The notes under the pieces are model-generated. The model did not search any database, was not told the DNA's origin, and saw only the letters and a list, made by a program, of their open reading frames with translations. A stretch of DNA of 64,000 nucleotides, taken from Sphingomonas sp. S2-65. Lineage in GTDB: Bacteria; Pseudomonadota; Alphaproteobacteria; Sphingomonadales; Sphingomonadaceae. The stretch covers positions 434,001 to 498,000 of the forward strand of contig NZ_CP090953.1 of NCBI RefSeq assembly GCF_021513175.1, read 5' to 3'. This document shows, in pieces, positions 25,006-34,132 of the stretch (its first letter is position 1; every line of letters begins with the position of its first letter). Made by a program: the position numbers and the translations under genes.

Positions 25006-27315
25006 TCATCCCGCAGTCACGAAGCTGTCCATCACGCGCTTCCGCCCTGCCACTTCGAAGTCGATCTCCAGCTTGTTGCCTTCGATTTCGGCGATGACGC
25101 CGTAGCCGAACTTCTGGTGGAACACGCGCTGGCCCAGCGTCAGGTCGGCGCGGGGTTTGGCGCCGAAACTCACGGCAGACGCGCGGCTTTCCAGGACGCG
25201 GGGGGCTTCGCGTGTGAAGGTGCGGCTCTGGAAGGTGCCGCCGGGGTTCTTGGTGTCGATACCCGCCGCGCGCTGCCAGCCAGGACCGCGGCCGGTGCCG
25301 CGGGCGACGTCGGCGAAGGGGTCGGCGCGTTCGGACCAGTTGGCGCGCCACAGGCTTTCGCCGCCGGTCATGCTGGTCTCGCTCTCGACATGCTCGGGCG
25401 GGAGTTCGGCGACGAAGCGGCTGGGCAGGCTGCTGGTCCACTGGCCATAGATGCGGCGATTGGCGGCGTGGAGAATGATCGCCTTCCGCCGCGCGCGGGT
25501 GATTGCGACATAAGCGAGGCGGCGCTCCTCCTCGAGGCTCGCCTGGCCGCCTTCGTCGAGCGCGCGCTGCGAGGGGAAGATGCCTTCTTCCCAGCCGACC
25601 AGGAAGGCGGTGTCGAACTCCAGCCCCTTGGCGGCGTGGATGGTCATGATGGTGACCTTGGGCTCCTCGGCATTGTTCTCATTGTCCATCACCAGGCTGA
25701 CATGCTCGAGAAAGGCGCCGAGGCTCTCATATTCTTCCATCGCGCGGACGAGTTCGTTGAGGTTCTCGAGCCGGCCAGCCGCCTCGGCGGTGCGGTCGGC
25801 CTGCCACATCGCGGTGTAGCCGCTTTCGTCGAGGATGATGCGGGCGAGTTCGGGGTGGGTGAGCTGATCGCCCATGCTGCGCCAGCGGGCGATGTCGCCG
25901 ACGAGGTTGCCCAGCGCGCGGCGCGCCTGCGGCGTCAGCTCGTCGGTGTCGAGGATGCGTGCCGAGGCCGTGGTAAGCGCAAGCCCCGCCGAGCGGGCGA
26001 ACTGATGGACCTTGGCCAGCGCCTTGTCCCCCAGGCCGCGCTTGGGGACGTTGACGATGCGTTCGAAGGCGAGGTCGTCGGCAGGCTGGGCAACGACGCG
26101 GAGATAAGCGAGCGCGTCGCGAATTTCCTGGCGCTCATAGAAGCGGAAGCCGCCGATGATGCGGTAGGGCATGCCGATCGCGATGAAGCGGTCTTCGAAC
26201 TCGCGGGTCTGGTGCTGGGCGCGGACCAGGATCGCCACTTCGTCGAGCGACTTGCCCGCCCGCTGGCAGCTTTCGATCTCTTCCCCGACGCGGCGCGCTT
26301 CCTCCGGGCCGTCCCAGATGCCGAGCACCTTGACCTTCTCGCCCACGTCGAACTCGGTCCACAGCGTCTTGCCGAGCCGGCCGGAATTGTTGGCGATCAC
26401 TCCCGAGGCGGCGCCCAGGATGTGCGGCGTGGAGCGGTAATTCTGTTCCAGGCGGATGACCTTGGCGCCGGGAAAGTCGCGTTCGAACTTGAGGATGTTC
26501 TCCACCTGCGCGCCGCGCCAGGAGTAGATCGACTGGTCGTCGTCGCCGACGCAGCAGATGTTCTTGCGCTCCTGCGCGAGCAGCCGCAGCCAGAGATACT
26601 GGACGCTGTTGGTGTCCTGATATTCGTCCACCATGATGTAGCGGAAGCGCTGCTGATATTGCTCCAGCACCTCGCGATGCGTCTTCAGAATGGTCAGCAT
26701 GTGGAGCAGCAGATCGCCGAAGTCGCAGGCGTTGAGCGTCTTCAACCGGTCTTGATAGGCGGCATACATCGCCTGACCGCGGCCATTGGCGTAGAGCTCA
26801 CTCTCGCCGGCGTCGAGATCGGCGGGGACCAGCCCCTTGTTCTTCCACCCGTCGACCAGCCCGGCGAGGCTGCGCGCCGGCCAGCGCTTCTCGTCCAGGT
26901 CGGCGGCGGTGATCAGCTGCTTGAGCAGCCGCAGCTGATCGTCGGTGTCGAGAATGGTGAAGTTGCTCTGCAGGCCGACCAGCTCGGCATGCCGCCGCAG
27001 CATCTTCGCGCCGATCGCGTGAAAGGTGCCGAGCCACGGCATGCCCTCCACCGCATCCCCGACCAGCCGGCCGACTCGCTCGCGCATCTCGCGTGCGGCC
27101 TTGTTGGTGAAGGTGACCGACAGGATCTCGGAAGGATAGGCTTTGCGGGTGTAGAGCAGGTGGGCCAGACGGGCGGTGAGCGCCGCAGTCTTGCCCGTGC
27201 CGGCGCCGGCCAGGACCAGTACCGGTCCTTCGGTGGTGAGCACCGCGTCGCGCTGCGGATCGTTCAGCGTCCGGATATATGGGGGATCGGCGGGAGAGGG
27301 CGCGGGGAGACTCAT
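25006..27315 (-). CDS. UvrD/PcrA/Rep-family ATP-dependent DNA helicase
   Basis: A 769-residue superfamily-1A 3'-5' helicase acting in nucleotide excision and mismatch repair and at stalled forks. Walker A is at residues 36-43 (AGAGTGKT), with Walker B and Q motifs in VDEYQDTNSVQYLW and GDDDQSIYSWRGAQ. Motif IV-like QNYRST and the motif V/VI region TIMTIHAAKGLEFDTAFLVG and EERRLAYVAITRAR are present. Length exceeds E. coli UvrD (720) slightly, with a C-terminal Tudor-like segment (GQRVFHQKFGYGVIAEIEG) typical of PcrA. Whether to call it uvrD or pcrA cannot be settled here. A very long antisense frame covers it and is a composition artefact. Confidence 0.95.
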   Translation of the reverse strand: MSLPAPSPADPPYIRTLNDPQRDAVLTTEGPVLVLAGAGTGKTAALTARLAHLLYTRKAYPSEILSVTFTNKAAREMRERVGRLVGDAVEGMPWLGTFHAIGAKMLRRHAELVGLQSNFTILDTDDQLRLLKQLITAADLDEKRWPARSLAGLVDGWKNKGLVPADLDAGESELYANGRGQAMYAAYQDRLKTLNACDFGDLLLHMLTILKTHREVLEQYQQRFRYIMVDEYQDTNSVQYLWLRLLAQERKNICCVGDDDQSIYSWRGAQVENILKFERDFPGAKVIRLEQNYRSTPHILGAASGVIANNSGRLGKTLWTEFDVGEKVKVLGIWDGPEEARRVGEEIESCQRAGKSLDEVAILVRAQHQTREFEDRFIAIGMPYRIIGGFRFYERQEIRDALAYLRVVAQPADDLAFERIVNVPKRGLGDKALAKVHQFARSAGLALTTASARILDTDELTPQARRALGNLVGDIARWRSMGDQLTHPELARIILDESGYTAMWQADRTAEAAGRLENLNELVRAMEEYESLGAFLEHVSLVMDNENNAEEPKVTIMTIHAAKGLEFDTAFLVGWEEGIFPSQRALDEGGQASLEEERRLAYVAITRARRKAIILHAANRRIYGQWTSSLPSRFVAELPPEHVESETSMTGGESLWRANWSERADPFADVARGTGRGPGWQRAAGIDTKNPGGTFQSRTFTREAPRVLESRASAVSFGAKPRADLTLGQRVFHQKFGYGVIAEIEGNKLEIDFEVAGRKRVMDSFVTAG

Positions 27316-27400
27316 GGCGAACAGTTAGGGAACGTCGGGCGAGGGGGCAAGTTGCTTGGCGACGCCGGCACGCGCTAGGAGCGGGGAAACGGAGGAAGCG

Positions 27401-27586
27401 ATGCGGCGGGTGAACAGGAAAACGCGATTGGCGATCGTGCTGGCGATCGCCATTGTCGCGGTCGTGGTGGCGTGGCGCACCAGCGAGCGCGGCGGGCTGC
27501 CGCCGTGCAAGGAGAACCGAACCGAGGAAAAGGATACCAGCGGCAAGGTGGTCCGGATCACGCGAACCCACTGCCCCCAGGGATGA
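27401..27586 (+). CDS. Small single-pass membrane protein
   Basis: A 61-residue protein, MRRVNRKTRLAIVLAIAIVA then VVVAWRT..., with a basic N-terminus, one transmembrane helix (about residues 10-25) and a short polar tail containing two cysteines (PPCKEN and THCPQG). A GGAGGA ribosome site lies six bases upstream of the ATG. It is divergent from the helicase gene and 19 bases before a secreted-protein gene. No family recognised; topology suggests the tail is periplasmic with a possible disulfide. Confidence 0.72.
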   Translation: MRRVNRKTRLAIVLAIAIVAVVVAWRTSERGGLPPCKENRTEEKDTSGKVVRITRTHCPQG

Positions 27587-27605
27587 GACCGCGCTAAGGG
27601 GGCTG

Positions 27606-28277
27606 ATGCGCTATACCTTTTTGCTGCCGCTGCTGTTCGCAGCGGTCCCCGCCGCTGCTCAAGTCGAGCTGCTCGATCAGATCGCACCCGAATCCGGCAA
27701 GGGCCAGATCCAGCTGACCACCGCCCCGGGGGGCGAGAGCATCCAGCTGATGAGCGGGGTGTCCGATCTGTTGTCGCTGGGCGGTTCGCTCGCGTTCGAG
27801 GACGGCGTGCTCGATGAAACCAGCGCCTCGGCGATGTTCCGCTTCAGCAAGCCCGACCAGGGCCCACTCGGCGTCGCGGTCGAGCTCACGGGAACGCTGG
27901 CACGCGGCGGATCGCTGGGCGACCTCGAGGCGCGGCTGATCCTGGAGCGGCAGAGCGATCGCTGGTGGGCCCAGGCGACCGGGATCGTCCGCCACAGCCG
28001 CGAAGGAGACGAGCGCGGCACCGGCCTCGCTTATGTCGGGTCGCTCCAGCACAAGCTGGCCGGCGCGTGGCTGGGGGTCGAGACCTCCGGCCGTTTCGCG
28101 CGGCTGTCCGGCTCGGGCGAGGCGTTCGGCGTCGGGCAATATTATGCCGGACCCAGCCTCACCCTGGAACGGGAGCTGGGCGAGAGGGATCTCGAGCTCG
28201 GGCTGTCGTGGCAGCAACGCGTGAAGGGCGACGGCGCCCGCTCGGGACCGCGCTTGTATGCGCAGTTCACCTTCTGA
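27606..28277 (+). CDS. Secreted or outer-membrane beta-strand protein
   Basis: A 223-residue protein. The ATG at 27606 gives a signal peptide (MRYTFLLPLLFAAVPAAAQ, cleavage after AAA). The rest is rich in alternating strand-like segments (LEARLILERQSDRWWAQATG, GTGLAYVGSLQHKLAG and DLELGLSWQQRV), with a C-terminal phenylalanine (LYAQFTF) as in outer-membrane barrels. An upstream frame (to 27453) covers the preceding small gene and is not used. No known family is recognised. Confidence 0.75.
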   Translation: MRYTFLLPLLFAAVPAAAQVELLDQIAPESGKGQIQLTTAPGGESIQLMSGVSDLLSLGGSLAFEDGVLDETSASAMFRFSKPDQGPLGVAVELTGTLARGGSLGDLEARLILERQSDRWWAQATGIVRHSREGDERGTGLAYVGSLQHKLAGAWLGVETSGRFARLSGSGEAFGVGQYYAGPSLTLERELGERDLELGLSWQQRVKGDGARSGPRLYAQFTF

Positions 28278-28319
28278 AAAGCGCAGCTATCCGCGGTTCT
28301 TGACGGTGTTGTAACCCGA

Positions 28320-28338
28320 ATGTCATGACTCTGTCACG
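28320..28338 (+). promoter_or_regulatory. Pho box (PhoB site) before phosphate transporter
   Basis: ATGTCATGACTCTGTCACG matches the two 7-base half-sites of the Pho box (CTGTCATnnnnCTGTCAC) at nearly every position. It overlaps an ATG that might be taken as the gene start, arguing that the real start is further downstream (28364). Confidence 0.75.
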
Positions 28339-28363
28339 ATCTGCGGCCAGTGCCGTGAACATC

Positions 28364-30001
28364 ATGGCCACGCTCGCACTGGACCAGGCCCCCGCAGCCA
28401 CGCTGCCGAGGGGCCCTCGACTCGATTATCAAACCCATCCGATGGCCAAGCTGCTGTTCGCCGCAATCGTGCTTGGCGGCTTCGCATTCGCCGGCTGGAG
28501 CGTGCTGACCGACACGCGCGGCGTCGGCGAGGAGCTGGCGCTCGGCGTCTTCGCCTTTCTCGGCCTGGCGCTGCTGATCGCGCTGGGCTTCGAGTTCGTG
28601 AACGGGTTCCACGACACCGCCAACGCGGTGGCGACGGTGATCTACACCAATTCGATGCCCGCGCACTTCGCGGTGGTGTGGTCCGGCTTCTTCAACTTCC
28701 TGGGCGTGATGGTCTCGTCGGGGGCGGTCGCTTATTCGATCATCACGCTGCTGCCGGTCGACCTGCTGCTCAACGTTGGGTCGGCCTCTGGCTTCGCGAT
28801 GATTTTCGCGCTGCTGCTCGCGGCGGTGCTGTGGAACCTCGGCACCTGGTATGTCGGGCTGCCGAACAGCTCGTCGCACACGCTGATCGGCTCGGTGCTC
28901 GGCGTCGGCCTGGCCAACCAGCTGATCCAGGCGGGGTCTCGCGGCGGCACCGCCGGCGTCGACTGGAGCCAGGCGCAGAAGGTGCTGACCGGGCTGTGGA
29001 TGGCGCCGTTGATCGGCTTCTTCGCCGCGCTGCTGCTGTTGTTCGTGATGCGGATGCTGGTGCGCAAGCCCGAGCTGTACTGCGCGCCCGAGGGCGACAA
29101 GGCGCCGCCCAAGGGCATTCGCGCGCTGCTGATCTTCACCTGCACCGCGGTGTCGTTCAGCCATGGCTCGAATGACGGGCAAAAGGGCATGGGCCTGATC
29201 ATGCTGATCCTGATCGGCTGCGCGCCGACGGCCTATGCGCTGAACCGGACGCTGCCGGCGAGCGCGACTCCGGCGTTCGTCCAGACCGCCAACATCGCGG
29301 CGACGACCTTCGACGCGCGTAGCGGCGGGATCGACCTGCCGGCCGATCAGGCGCGCGGGGTGCTCACCAACGCGCTTCAGCAGCGCAAGGCCGAGACCCC
29401 GCAGGTCTTCGCTGCGCTGGAAAGCCTGTCGCGCGATCTGACCGCCCGGGTAGCCAGCTACGGCTCGCTCAGCAAGGTGCCGGCGGAAGCGACTTCGAAC
29501 GTCCGCAACGACATGTATCTGGTGCTCGACAGCACCAAGCTGGCGACCAAGAAGCCCGAGGGTTATTCGGCAGGCGAGCTCAAGGCACTGAAGGAATATC
29601 AGTCGAACCTGGAGGCCGGCACGCGCTTTATCCCGGTCTGGGTCAAGATCGTCGTCGCGCTGGCGCTGGGCCTCGGCACGATGATCGGCTGGAAGCGGAT
29701 CGTCGTCACGGTGGGCGAGAAGATCGGCAAGCAGCACATGACCTATGGCATGGGCGCGTCGGCCGAGCTGGTCGCGGCCGCCACGATCCTGGCGGCCGAC
29801 CGCTTCGGCCTGCCGGTGTCGACCACGCATATCCTGTCCTCGGGCGTCGCGGGTGCCTCGGTCGCGAGCGGGTCGGGGTTGCAGGCGCGCACCGTACGCA
29901 ATCTGGCGCTGGCCTGGCTGCTGACGCTGCCCGCGGCGATGCTGCTGTCGGGCGGGCTGTACTGGGTGATGCTGAACGCCGTGCGGGTGTTCGGGCTTTA
30001 A
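28364..30001 (+). CDS. pit: Inorganic phosphate transporter, PiT family
   Basis: A 545-residue low-affinity phosphate permease. The duplicated PiT signature is visible in the first half (LIALGFEFVNGFHDTANAVATVIYTN) and in the second (FSHGSNDGQKGMGLIMLILIG). Conserved helices carry WYVGLPNSSSHTLIGSVLG and its mirror GLPVSTTHILSSGVAGASVASG. Hydrophilic middle segment (about residues 280-400) is longer than in E. coli PitA. The start at 28364 (MATLALDQAPAATL) is chosen because the first in-frame ATG lies inside the Pho box. PhoB control is therefore likely. Confidence 0.93.
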   Translation: MATLALDQAPAATLPRGPRLDYQTHPMAKLLFAAIVLGGFAFAGWSVLTDTRGVGEELALGVFAFLGLALLIALGFEFVNGFHDTANAVATVIYTNSMPAHFAVVWSGFFNFLGVMVSSGAVAYSIITLLPVDLLLNVGSASGFAMIFALLLAAVLWNLGTWYVGLPNSSSHTLIGSVLGVGLANQLIQAGSRGGTAGVDWSQAQKVLTGLWMAPLIGFFAALLLLFVMRMLVRKPELYCAPEGDKAPPKGIRALLIFTCTAVSFSHGSNDGQKGMGLIMLILIGCAPTAYALNRTLPASATPAFVQTANIAATTFDARSGGIDLPADQARGVLTNALQQRKAETPQVFAALESLSRDLTARVASYGSLSKVPAEATSNVRNDMYLVLDSTKLATKKPEGYSAGELKALKEYQSNLEAGTRFIPVWVKIVVALALGLGTMIGWKRIVVTVGEKIGKQHMTYGMGASAELVAAATILAADRFGLPVSTTHILSSGVAGASVASGSGLQARTVRNLALAWLLTLPAAMLLSGGLYWVMLNAVRVFGL

Positions 30002-30008
30002 GCCCGCG

Positions 30009-30191
30009 TCACCCGGATCTGCCTGCGTCCGCCAGGTCGCTGGCGGCGATATCCGCCACCCGCTCGATGTGCACCACGTCCTTGTCGAGATGCGCCTCTA
30101 GCCGCGCGACGGGGTTCCAATAGGCCACGGCGCCGCCGAGCAGCGCGAATGCAAGCGCGCGAAACCATCGCTGCAGAACCGACTCGCGCAT
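30009..30191 (-). CDS. Small predicted membrane protein (60 aa)
   Basis: MRESVLQRWFRALAFALLGG-AVAYWNPVARLEA and onward: a basic, aromatic N-terminus and one hydrophobic segment, then a charged tail. AAGGGAA lies about ten bases upstream of the ATG. It sits between two plus-strand transporter genes. Nothing identifies a family and the support is mainly the ribosome site and hydrophobic segment. Confidence 0.45.
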   Translation of the reverse strand: MRESVLQRWFRALAFALLGGAVAYWNPVARLEAHLDKDVVHIERVADIAASDLADAGRSG

Positions 30192-30316
30192 GGCCCAATT
30201 CCCTTTTCCGCCACGTGAGAGGCTTTGGGCTAGCGCGGCAGAACTGACGGAGAGATGAACAGGCTTGACCCTGGTCGCGGCACGTCCGAAGCGGTGCGCC
30301 GGGGAAGGGAAGTTCC

Positions 30317-31591
30317 ATGACCAAGTCCGCCGGGCATCCAGTTTCGCACCGCCGCATCCTGCTCGCCAGCCTGGTGGGCACTTCGGTCGAATTCTACGAC
30401 TTCTACATCTACGCGACGGCCGCCGCGCTCGTGTTTCCGGCGCTGTTCTTCCCGGCGGAGGACCCGACGGTTCGCCAGCTGCTGTCCTATGCCAGCTTCA
30501 GCGTGGCGTTCTTTGCGCGGCCATTGGGCGGTCTGGTATTCGGCCATTTCGGCGACCGGCTGGGGCGCAAGTCGACCTTGGTCGCGTCGCTGATGCTGAT
30601 GGGGCTGTCGACGGTGCTGATCGCGTTCCTGCCCACCTATGCGATGATCGGCTGGGTGGCGCCGGCATTGCTGTGCCTGATGCGCTTCGGCCAGGGGCTG
30701 GGACTGGGCGGCGAATGGGGCGGCGCCAGCCTGCTCGCGGTGGAGAACGCGCCGCCGGGCTGGGCCAATCGCTATGGCAGCTTTCCGCCGCTCGGCGCGC
30801 CGGTCGGGTTTATCTTCGCCAACGGCTTCTTCCTGGTGCTCGGCGCGGTGATGAGCGACGGGCAGTTCCGCGAATGGGGATGGCGACTGCCGTTCCTCGC
30901 AAGCGGGCTGCTGGTCGGGCTAGGGCTCTGGGTGCGGCTGCGGCTCACCGAGACCCCTGCGTTCGTGAAGGCGGCGGAGGCGGGGCCGCCGCCCCGCGTG
31001 CCGATCGGCGAACTGCTGCGCACGCAGCTGGTGCCGACCATCGCCGGAACGGTGGGCACCGTCGCCTGCTTCGCCCTTTTCTACATCGCGACGGTGTTCG
31101 TCATCGGCTACGGCACCAAGGATCTCGGCTACGACCGCGAGACGTTCCTTGGCGTCGAGATGGCGGCGATCCTGTTCATGGCGGCCGGCATCGTCACCGC
31201 CGGCGTATGGGCCGACCGCACCAGCGCGACGACGATCCTGATGCGCGGCTGCATCCTCACCGTGCCGGTGGCGCTGGTGATGGGGTGGATGGTAGCCGGC
31301 GATGCCTTGCCGCTGCTGTTCGTCTGGCTGGCCGCCGCGCTGTTCGTGATGGGGCTGGTCTATGGCCCGCTCGGCGCTTGGCTGCCCAGCCTGTTTCCAG
31401 CGCGGGTGCGCTACACCGGCGTTTCGGTGACCTTCAACCTGGGCGGGATCATCGGCGGCGGGCTCACGCCGCTCATCGCCGAGACGCTGGTGAAGCGCGG
31501 CGGGCTGCTGTGGGTCGGCGGCTATCTGTCGGGCGCGGCGCTGCTGAGCCTCGCCGGACTGTTGCTGATCAGGCGACGCGCAGCAGCGTAA
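30317..31591 (+). CDS. MFS transporter, metabolite:H+ symporter (MHS) family
   Basis: A 424-residue, 12-helix permease of the MHS group (proline/betaine, alpha-ketoglutarate and shikimate carriers). It starts with the group-typical RRILLASLVGTSVEFYDFYI, has motif A FGHFGDRLGRKSTL after helix 2, and the conserved LRFGQGLGLGGEWGGASLLAVE in helix 4. RLTETPAFV lies in the central loop. The substrate, probably a carboxylate, cannot be fixed. It overlaps rsmD tail to tail by 23 bases. Confidence 0.92.
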   Translation: MTKSAGHPVSHRRILLASLVGTSVEFYDFYIYATAAALVFPALFFPAEDPTVRQLLSYASFSVAFFARPLGGLVFGHFGDRLGRKSTLVASLMLMGLSTVLIAFLPTYAMIGWVAPALLCLMRFGQGLGLGGEWGGASLLAVENAPPGWANRYGSFPPLGAPVGFIFANGFFLVLGAVMSDGQFREWGWRLPFLASGLLVGLGLWVRLRLTETPAFVKAAEAGPPPRVPIGELLRTQLVPTIAGTVGTVACFALFYIATVFVIGYGTKDLGYDRETFLGVEMAAILFMAAGIVTAGVWADRTSATTILMRGCILTVPVALVMGWMVAGDALPLLFVWLAAALFVMGLVYGPLGAWLPSLFPARVRYTGVSVTFNLGGIIGGGLTPLIAETLVKRGGLLWVGGYLSGAALLSLAGLLLIRRRAAA

Positions 31592-32108
31592 GCCGGGCCT
31601 TGCCGTGGACGCGGGAGACGTCGACGGTAAAGCCCGCGACATCGATCTCCTCGTCCTTCGCCGTCTCGATGCTGATCCAGGTGGCGGGCCCGGCCCAGCC
31701 CAACCGGCCGAGCTTGTCGAGCGCGACCGAACCCGCGCCGGTGCCGTAAGGCGGGTCCATCAGGATCAGGTCGAGCGGCTGCGGCGCCGGACCCAGCGCG
31801 AGCACCGAGCCGGGCCGCACCTGCGCGCGCGTTGCGCCGAGCTTGGCGATGTTGGCCTTGAGGGCGTCCAGCGCCGGCTTGTCCTGTTCGACGAACAGGC
31901 AGGAGGCGGCGCCGCGCGACAGCGCCTCCAGCCCCAGCGCGCCCGAGCCAGCGAACAGGTCGGCGACTGCCAGTTCCTCGAAGCTTCCGAGGCGGCTGGT
32001 CAGCATCGAGAACAGCGCCTCGCGCGTGCGGTCGGCGGTCGGGCGAGTCGTCTCACCCTTGGGGGCGGTGAGCGGTCGACCGCGCCAGGTTCCTGCGATG
32101 ACACGCAT
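31569..32108 (-). CDS. rsmD: 16S rRNA (guanine-966-N2)-methyltransferase
   Basis: A 179-residue SAM-dependent methyltransferase. Start MRVIAGTWRGRPLTAPKGET is typical. Motif I is ADLFAGSGALGLEALSRGA and the catalytic N-methyltransferase motif is DPPYGTG near residues 115-121. It modifies G966 near the ribosomal P site. Its ATG shares a base with the stop of the upstream pseudouridine-synthase gene (TGATG at 32108), so the two rRNA-modifying genes are coupled. Confidence 0.95.
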   Translation of the reverse strand: MRVIAGTWRGRPLTAPKGETTRPTADRTREALFSMLTSRLGSFEELAVADLFAGSGALGLEALSRGAASCLFVEQDKPALDALKANIAKLGATRAQVRPGSVLALGPAPQPLDLILMDPPYGTGAGSVALDKLGRLGWAGPATWISIETAKDEEIDVAGFTVDVSRVHGKARLTLLRVA

Positions 32109-33583
32109 CAGGTGCGGGTCCGCGGCGGACGGCCGGGCTTGCCGCCCGGTTTGGCCGGCTTGCCCCGCCCGCCGGCAGGACCGCGCGCCGGAGGCGCGTT
32201 GCGATCGTTGTTCCTGGGCGGACGTGGTTCCTGCGTGTCGCGATGCGCCTTGGCACGCGCGGCGCGGGCGGGCTTGGCCACGCCGCGTGGATCGCTGGCG
32301 CGTGAGTCACTGGTCCGCTCGGCGCGCTCGGGACGGTCACTGCGCGGCGGTGTCGCGCGCGGCGTGAAGCGCGCCTCGCGCGTGCGGCTGTTGTCGCTGC
32401 CGGTCTCGGAAGGCCGGCTGCGTAGCAGTCTTGCGGTGTTTTCCTCGCGCGCCGGGCGCAGGGGACGTTGCGCGGTGCCGCGCTGCGCCGCGCGCGAGGG
32501 ATCGACTGTCCCCTCGGCGCGACGTGGGCGGGCGGGACCATTGTCGTCACGAAGCGGACGGTCGGCGCGCTGCGGAGCGCCGCGTGGCGGGAAGCGCCCG
32601 GTATCCGGTGCAGGTTCGCCGCGCCGGGGCCGCGCTGCCGCCGTTGCCGGCGCTTCGTCACGTACCGGCCTTGCCGCACGCGCCGGAGTCGCACGCGGCG
32701 TGAAGCGGGTGCTCGGCCGTTCCGGCTCGACTGCGCTGCGGCGGGGGCGGGCGTTGATCTGGACGGGCTCGGGCTTGGGCGGCGCATCGGCAACGCGGGC
32801 GCGCGTGGCGAATTGCAGGTTCGACGCCGCCTTGCCGCCGCCGGGTTTGGACAGGACCGTGCGGAAGGTGCTCAGGTCGGTGGGGCGAATCTCGTCGACG
32901 TCGCCGGGGGGAAGATCGCCCAGGTAGAAGGGGCCATAGCGCGTGCGGATCAAGCGGCTGACCTGAAGACCCAGATGCTCGAGCACGCGCCGCACTTCGC
33001 GGTTCTTGCCCTCGGTCAGCGTCATTTCGATCCACAGGTTGGCGCCGGTGCGCCGCTCGATATTGGCGTTGATCGAGCCGTAGCGGATGCCCTCGATCTC
33101 GATGCCTAGCATCAGCTCCTCGAGCTGCGTCTGCGTGACTTGGCCATAGGCGCGCGCGCGGTAGCTGCGCTCCACCCCGGTGGCGGGCAGTTCGAGCTCG
33201 CGCTTCAGTTCGCCGTCATTGGTGAGCAGCAACAGCCCTTCGGTGTTCAAGTCCAGCCGTCCCACCGGCATCACTCGCGGCAGGCCGTCGGGCAGCCGGT
33301 CATAGATGGTCGGGCGGCCCGCAGGATCGAACTCGGCGGTCAGCAGCCCGCTGGTCTTGTGATAGCGGAACAGCCGCGCCGGCGCCGGCGCCTCGACTGC
33401 ATCCCCGTCGACCGTGACGCCTTCCAGCGACGTGAGCAGCGTGGCGGGCGTGTCGATGACCGCGCCGTTCAGGGCAATGCGCCCTTCGGCGATCATGCGC
33501 TCGATCTCGCGGCGTGACGCGATTCCGGCACGGGCTAGCAGCTTGGCAATGCGCTGCGCTTCTTTGGTGTTGGACGGGGGCAC
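32108..33583 (-). CDS. RluB-like rRNA pseudouridine synthase with long basic tail
   Basis: A 491-residue protein. Residues 10-55 form an S4 RNA-binding domain (RIAKLLARAGIASRREIERM) and residues 70-245 the RsuA/RluB/E/F catalytic domain with the conserved aspartate D111 in VGRLDLNTEGLLLLTNDGEL. The match (REVRRVLEHLGLQVSRLIRTRYGPFYLGDL) is to RluB, which acts at 23S rRNA U2605. From about residue 250 to the end lies a roughly 240-residue tail rich in R, P, A and T with no repeats resolving into a domain, probably disordered. E. coli RluB is about 290 residues. Coupled to rsmD downstream. Confidence 0.9.
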   Translation of the reverse strand: MPPSNTKEAQRIAKLLARAGIASRREIERMIAEGRIALNGAVIDTPATLLTSLEGVTVDGDAVEAPAPARLFRYHKTSGLLTAEFDPAGRPTIYDRLPDGLPRVMPVGRLDLNTEGLLLLTNDGELKRELELPATGVERSYRARAYGQVTQTQLEELMLGIEIEGIRYGSINANIERRTGANLWIEMTLTEGKNREVRRVLEHLGLQVSRLIRTRYGPFYLGDLPPGDVDEIRPTDLSTFRTVLSKPGGGKAASNLQFATRARVADAPPKPEPVQINARPRRSAVEPERPSTRFTPRATPARAARPVRDEAPATAAARPRRGEPAPDTGRFPPRGAPQRADRPLRDDNGPARPRRAEGTVDPSRAAQRGTAQRPLRPAREENTARLLRSRPSETGSDNSRTREARFTPRATPPRSDRPERAERTSDSRASDPRGVAKPARAARAKAHRDTQEPRPPRNNDRNAPPARGPAGGRGKPAKPGGKPGRPPRTRT

Positions 33584-33700
33584 TGCGGCGATATAGCGAT
33601 TATGCCGCGCGGAGCAAAAAGTATCGCGGCGCGGAAATGGCTTTCGCGCGTTTGGCTACTGGGCGGGGTGTTCGAACCCCGCCGCGTCTGGGGCGAAGCG

Positions 33701-34132
33701 ATGTTGTTCGGGAAAAAGAAACGGCTGATCGAACGGGTCCTGATCGTTGAGGACGAGCCGCTGGTGGCGTTCGACACCGAGCATTTCCTGACGAGCGAAG
33801 GGTTCGAGATCGTCGACACCGTCGACTCGGTCGCCGACGCGCTGGCCGCGATCAACGACGCGGAGGCGCTGGACCTGGTGCTGGTCGACGTGCGCCTGTC
33901 CGACGGCAGCGGCATCGAAGTGGCGCAGGTGGCGCGGGCGCGCGGCGTGCAGGTGCTGTTCGTTACCGGCAATTGCCCGATCGAGGCGCGGTCGCTCGCC
34001 GCGGGATGTCTCGCCAAACCCTATCCGCAGCGCGATTTGTTGGCGGCGATCACCGCGATCGAAGCGGTCGTGGAGGGGCAGAAGCCCAAGCGGCTGCCCC
34101 ACAGCCTGAGCCTGTTCAAGTCCGCGGCTTAG
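33701..34132 (+). CDS. Single-domain response regulator
   Basis: A 143-residue receiver-domain protein without an output domain. Acidic pocket VEDE is at residues 16-19, the phosphoacceptor D63 in VLVDVRLSDGSG, a threonine T89 in LFVTGN, and the conserved lysine K106 in LAKPYPQ. A short C-terminal helix with basic residues ends it. ATG at 33701 is preferred over an upstream in-frame codon (33602). It may act in a phosphorelay or by binding a partner protein. No histidine kinase gene adjoins it. Confidence 0.88.
   Translation: MLFGKKKRLIERVLIVEDEPLVAFDTEHFLTSEGFEIVDTVDSVADALAAINDAEALDLVLVDVRLSDGSGIEVAQVARARGVQVLFVTGNCPIEARSLAAGCLAKPYPQRDLLAAITAIEAVVEGQKPKRLPHSLSLFKSAA

Noticed and set aside
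24910..27378. An 822-residue open frame on the plus strand, antisense to the helicase gene.
   Set aside because: It is longer than the helicase but has no family features and is shaped by high GC and codon bias of the opposite strand.
28325..28363. A longer N-terminus for the PiT transporter starting at 28325.
   Set aside because: The ATG lies inside the Pho box, so it would precede or overlap the expected promoter.
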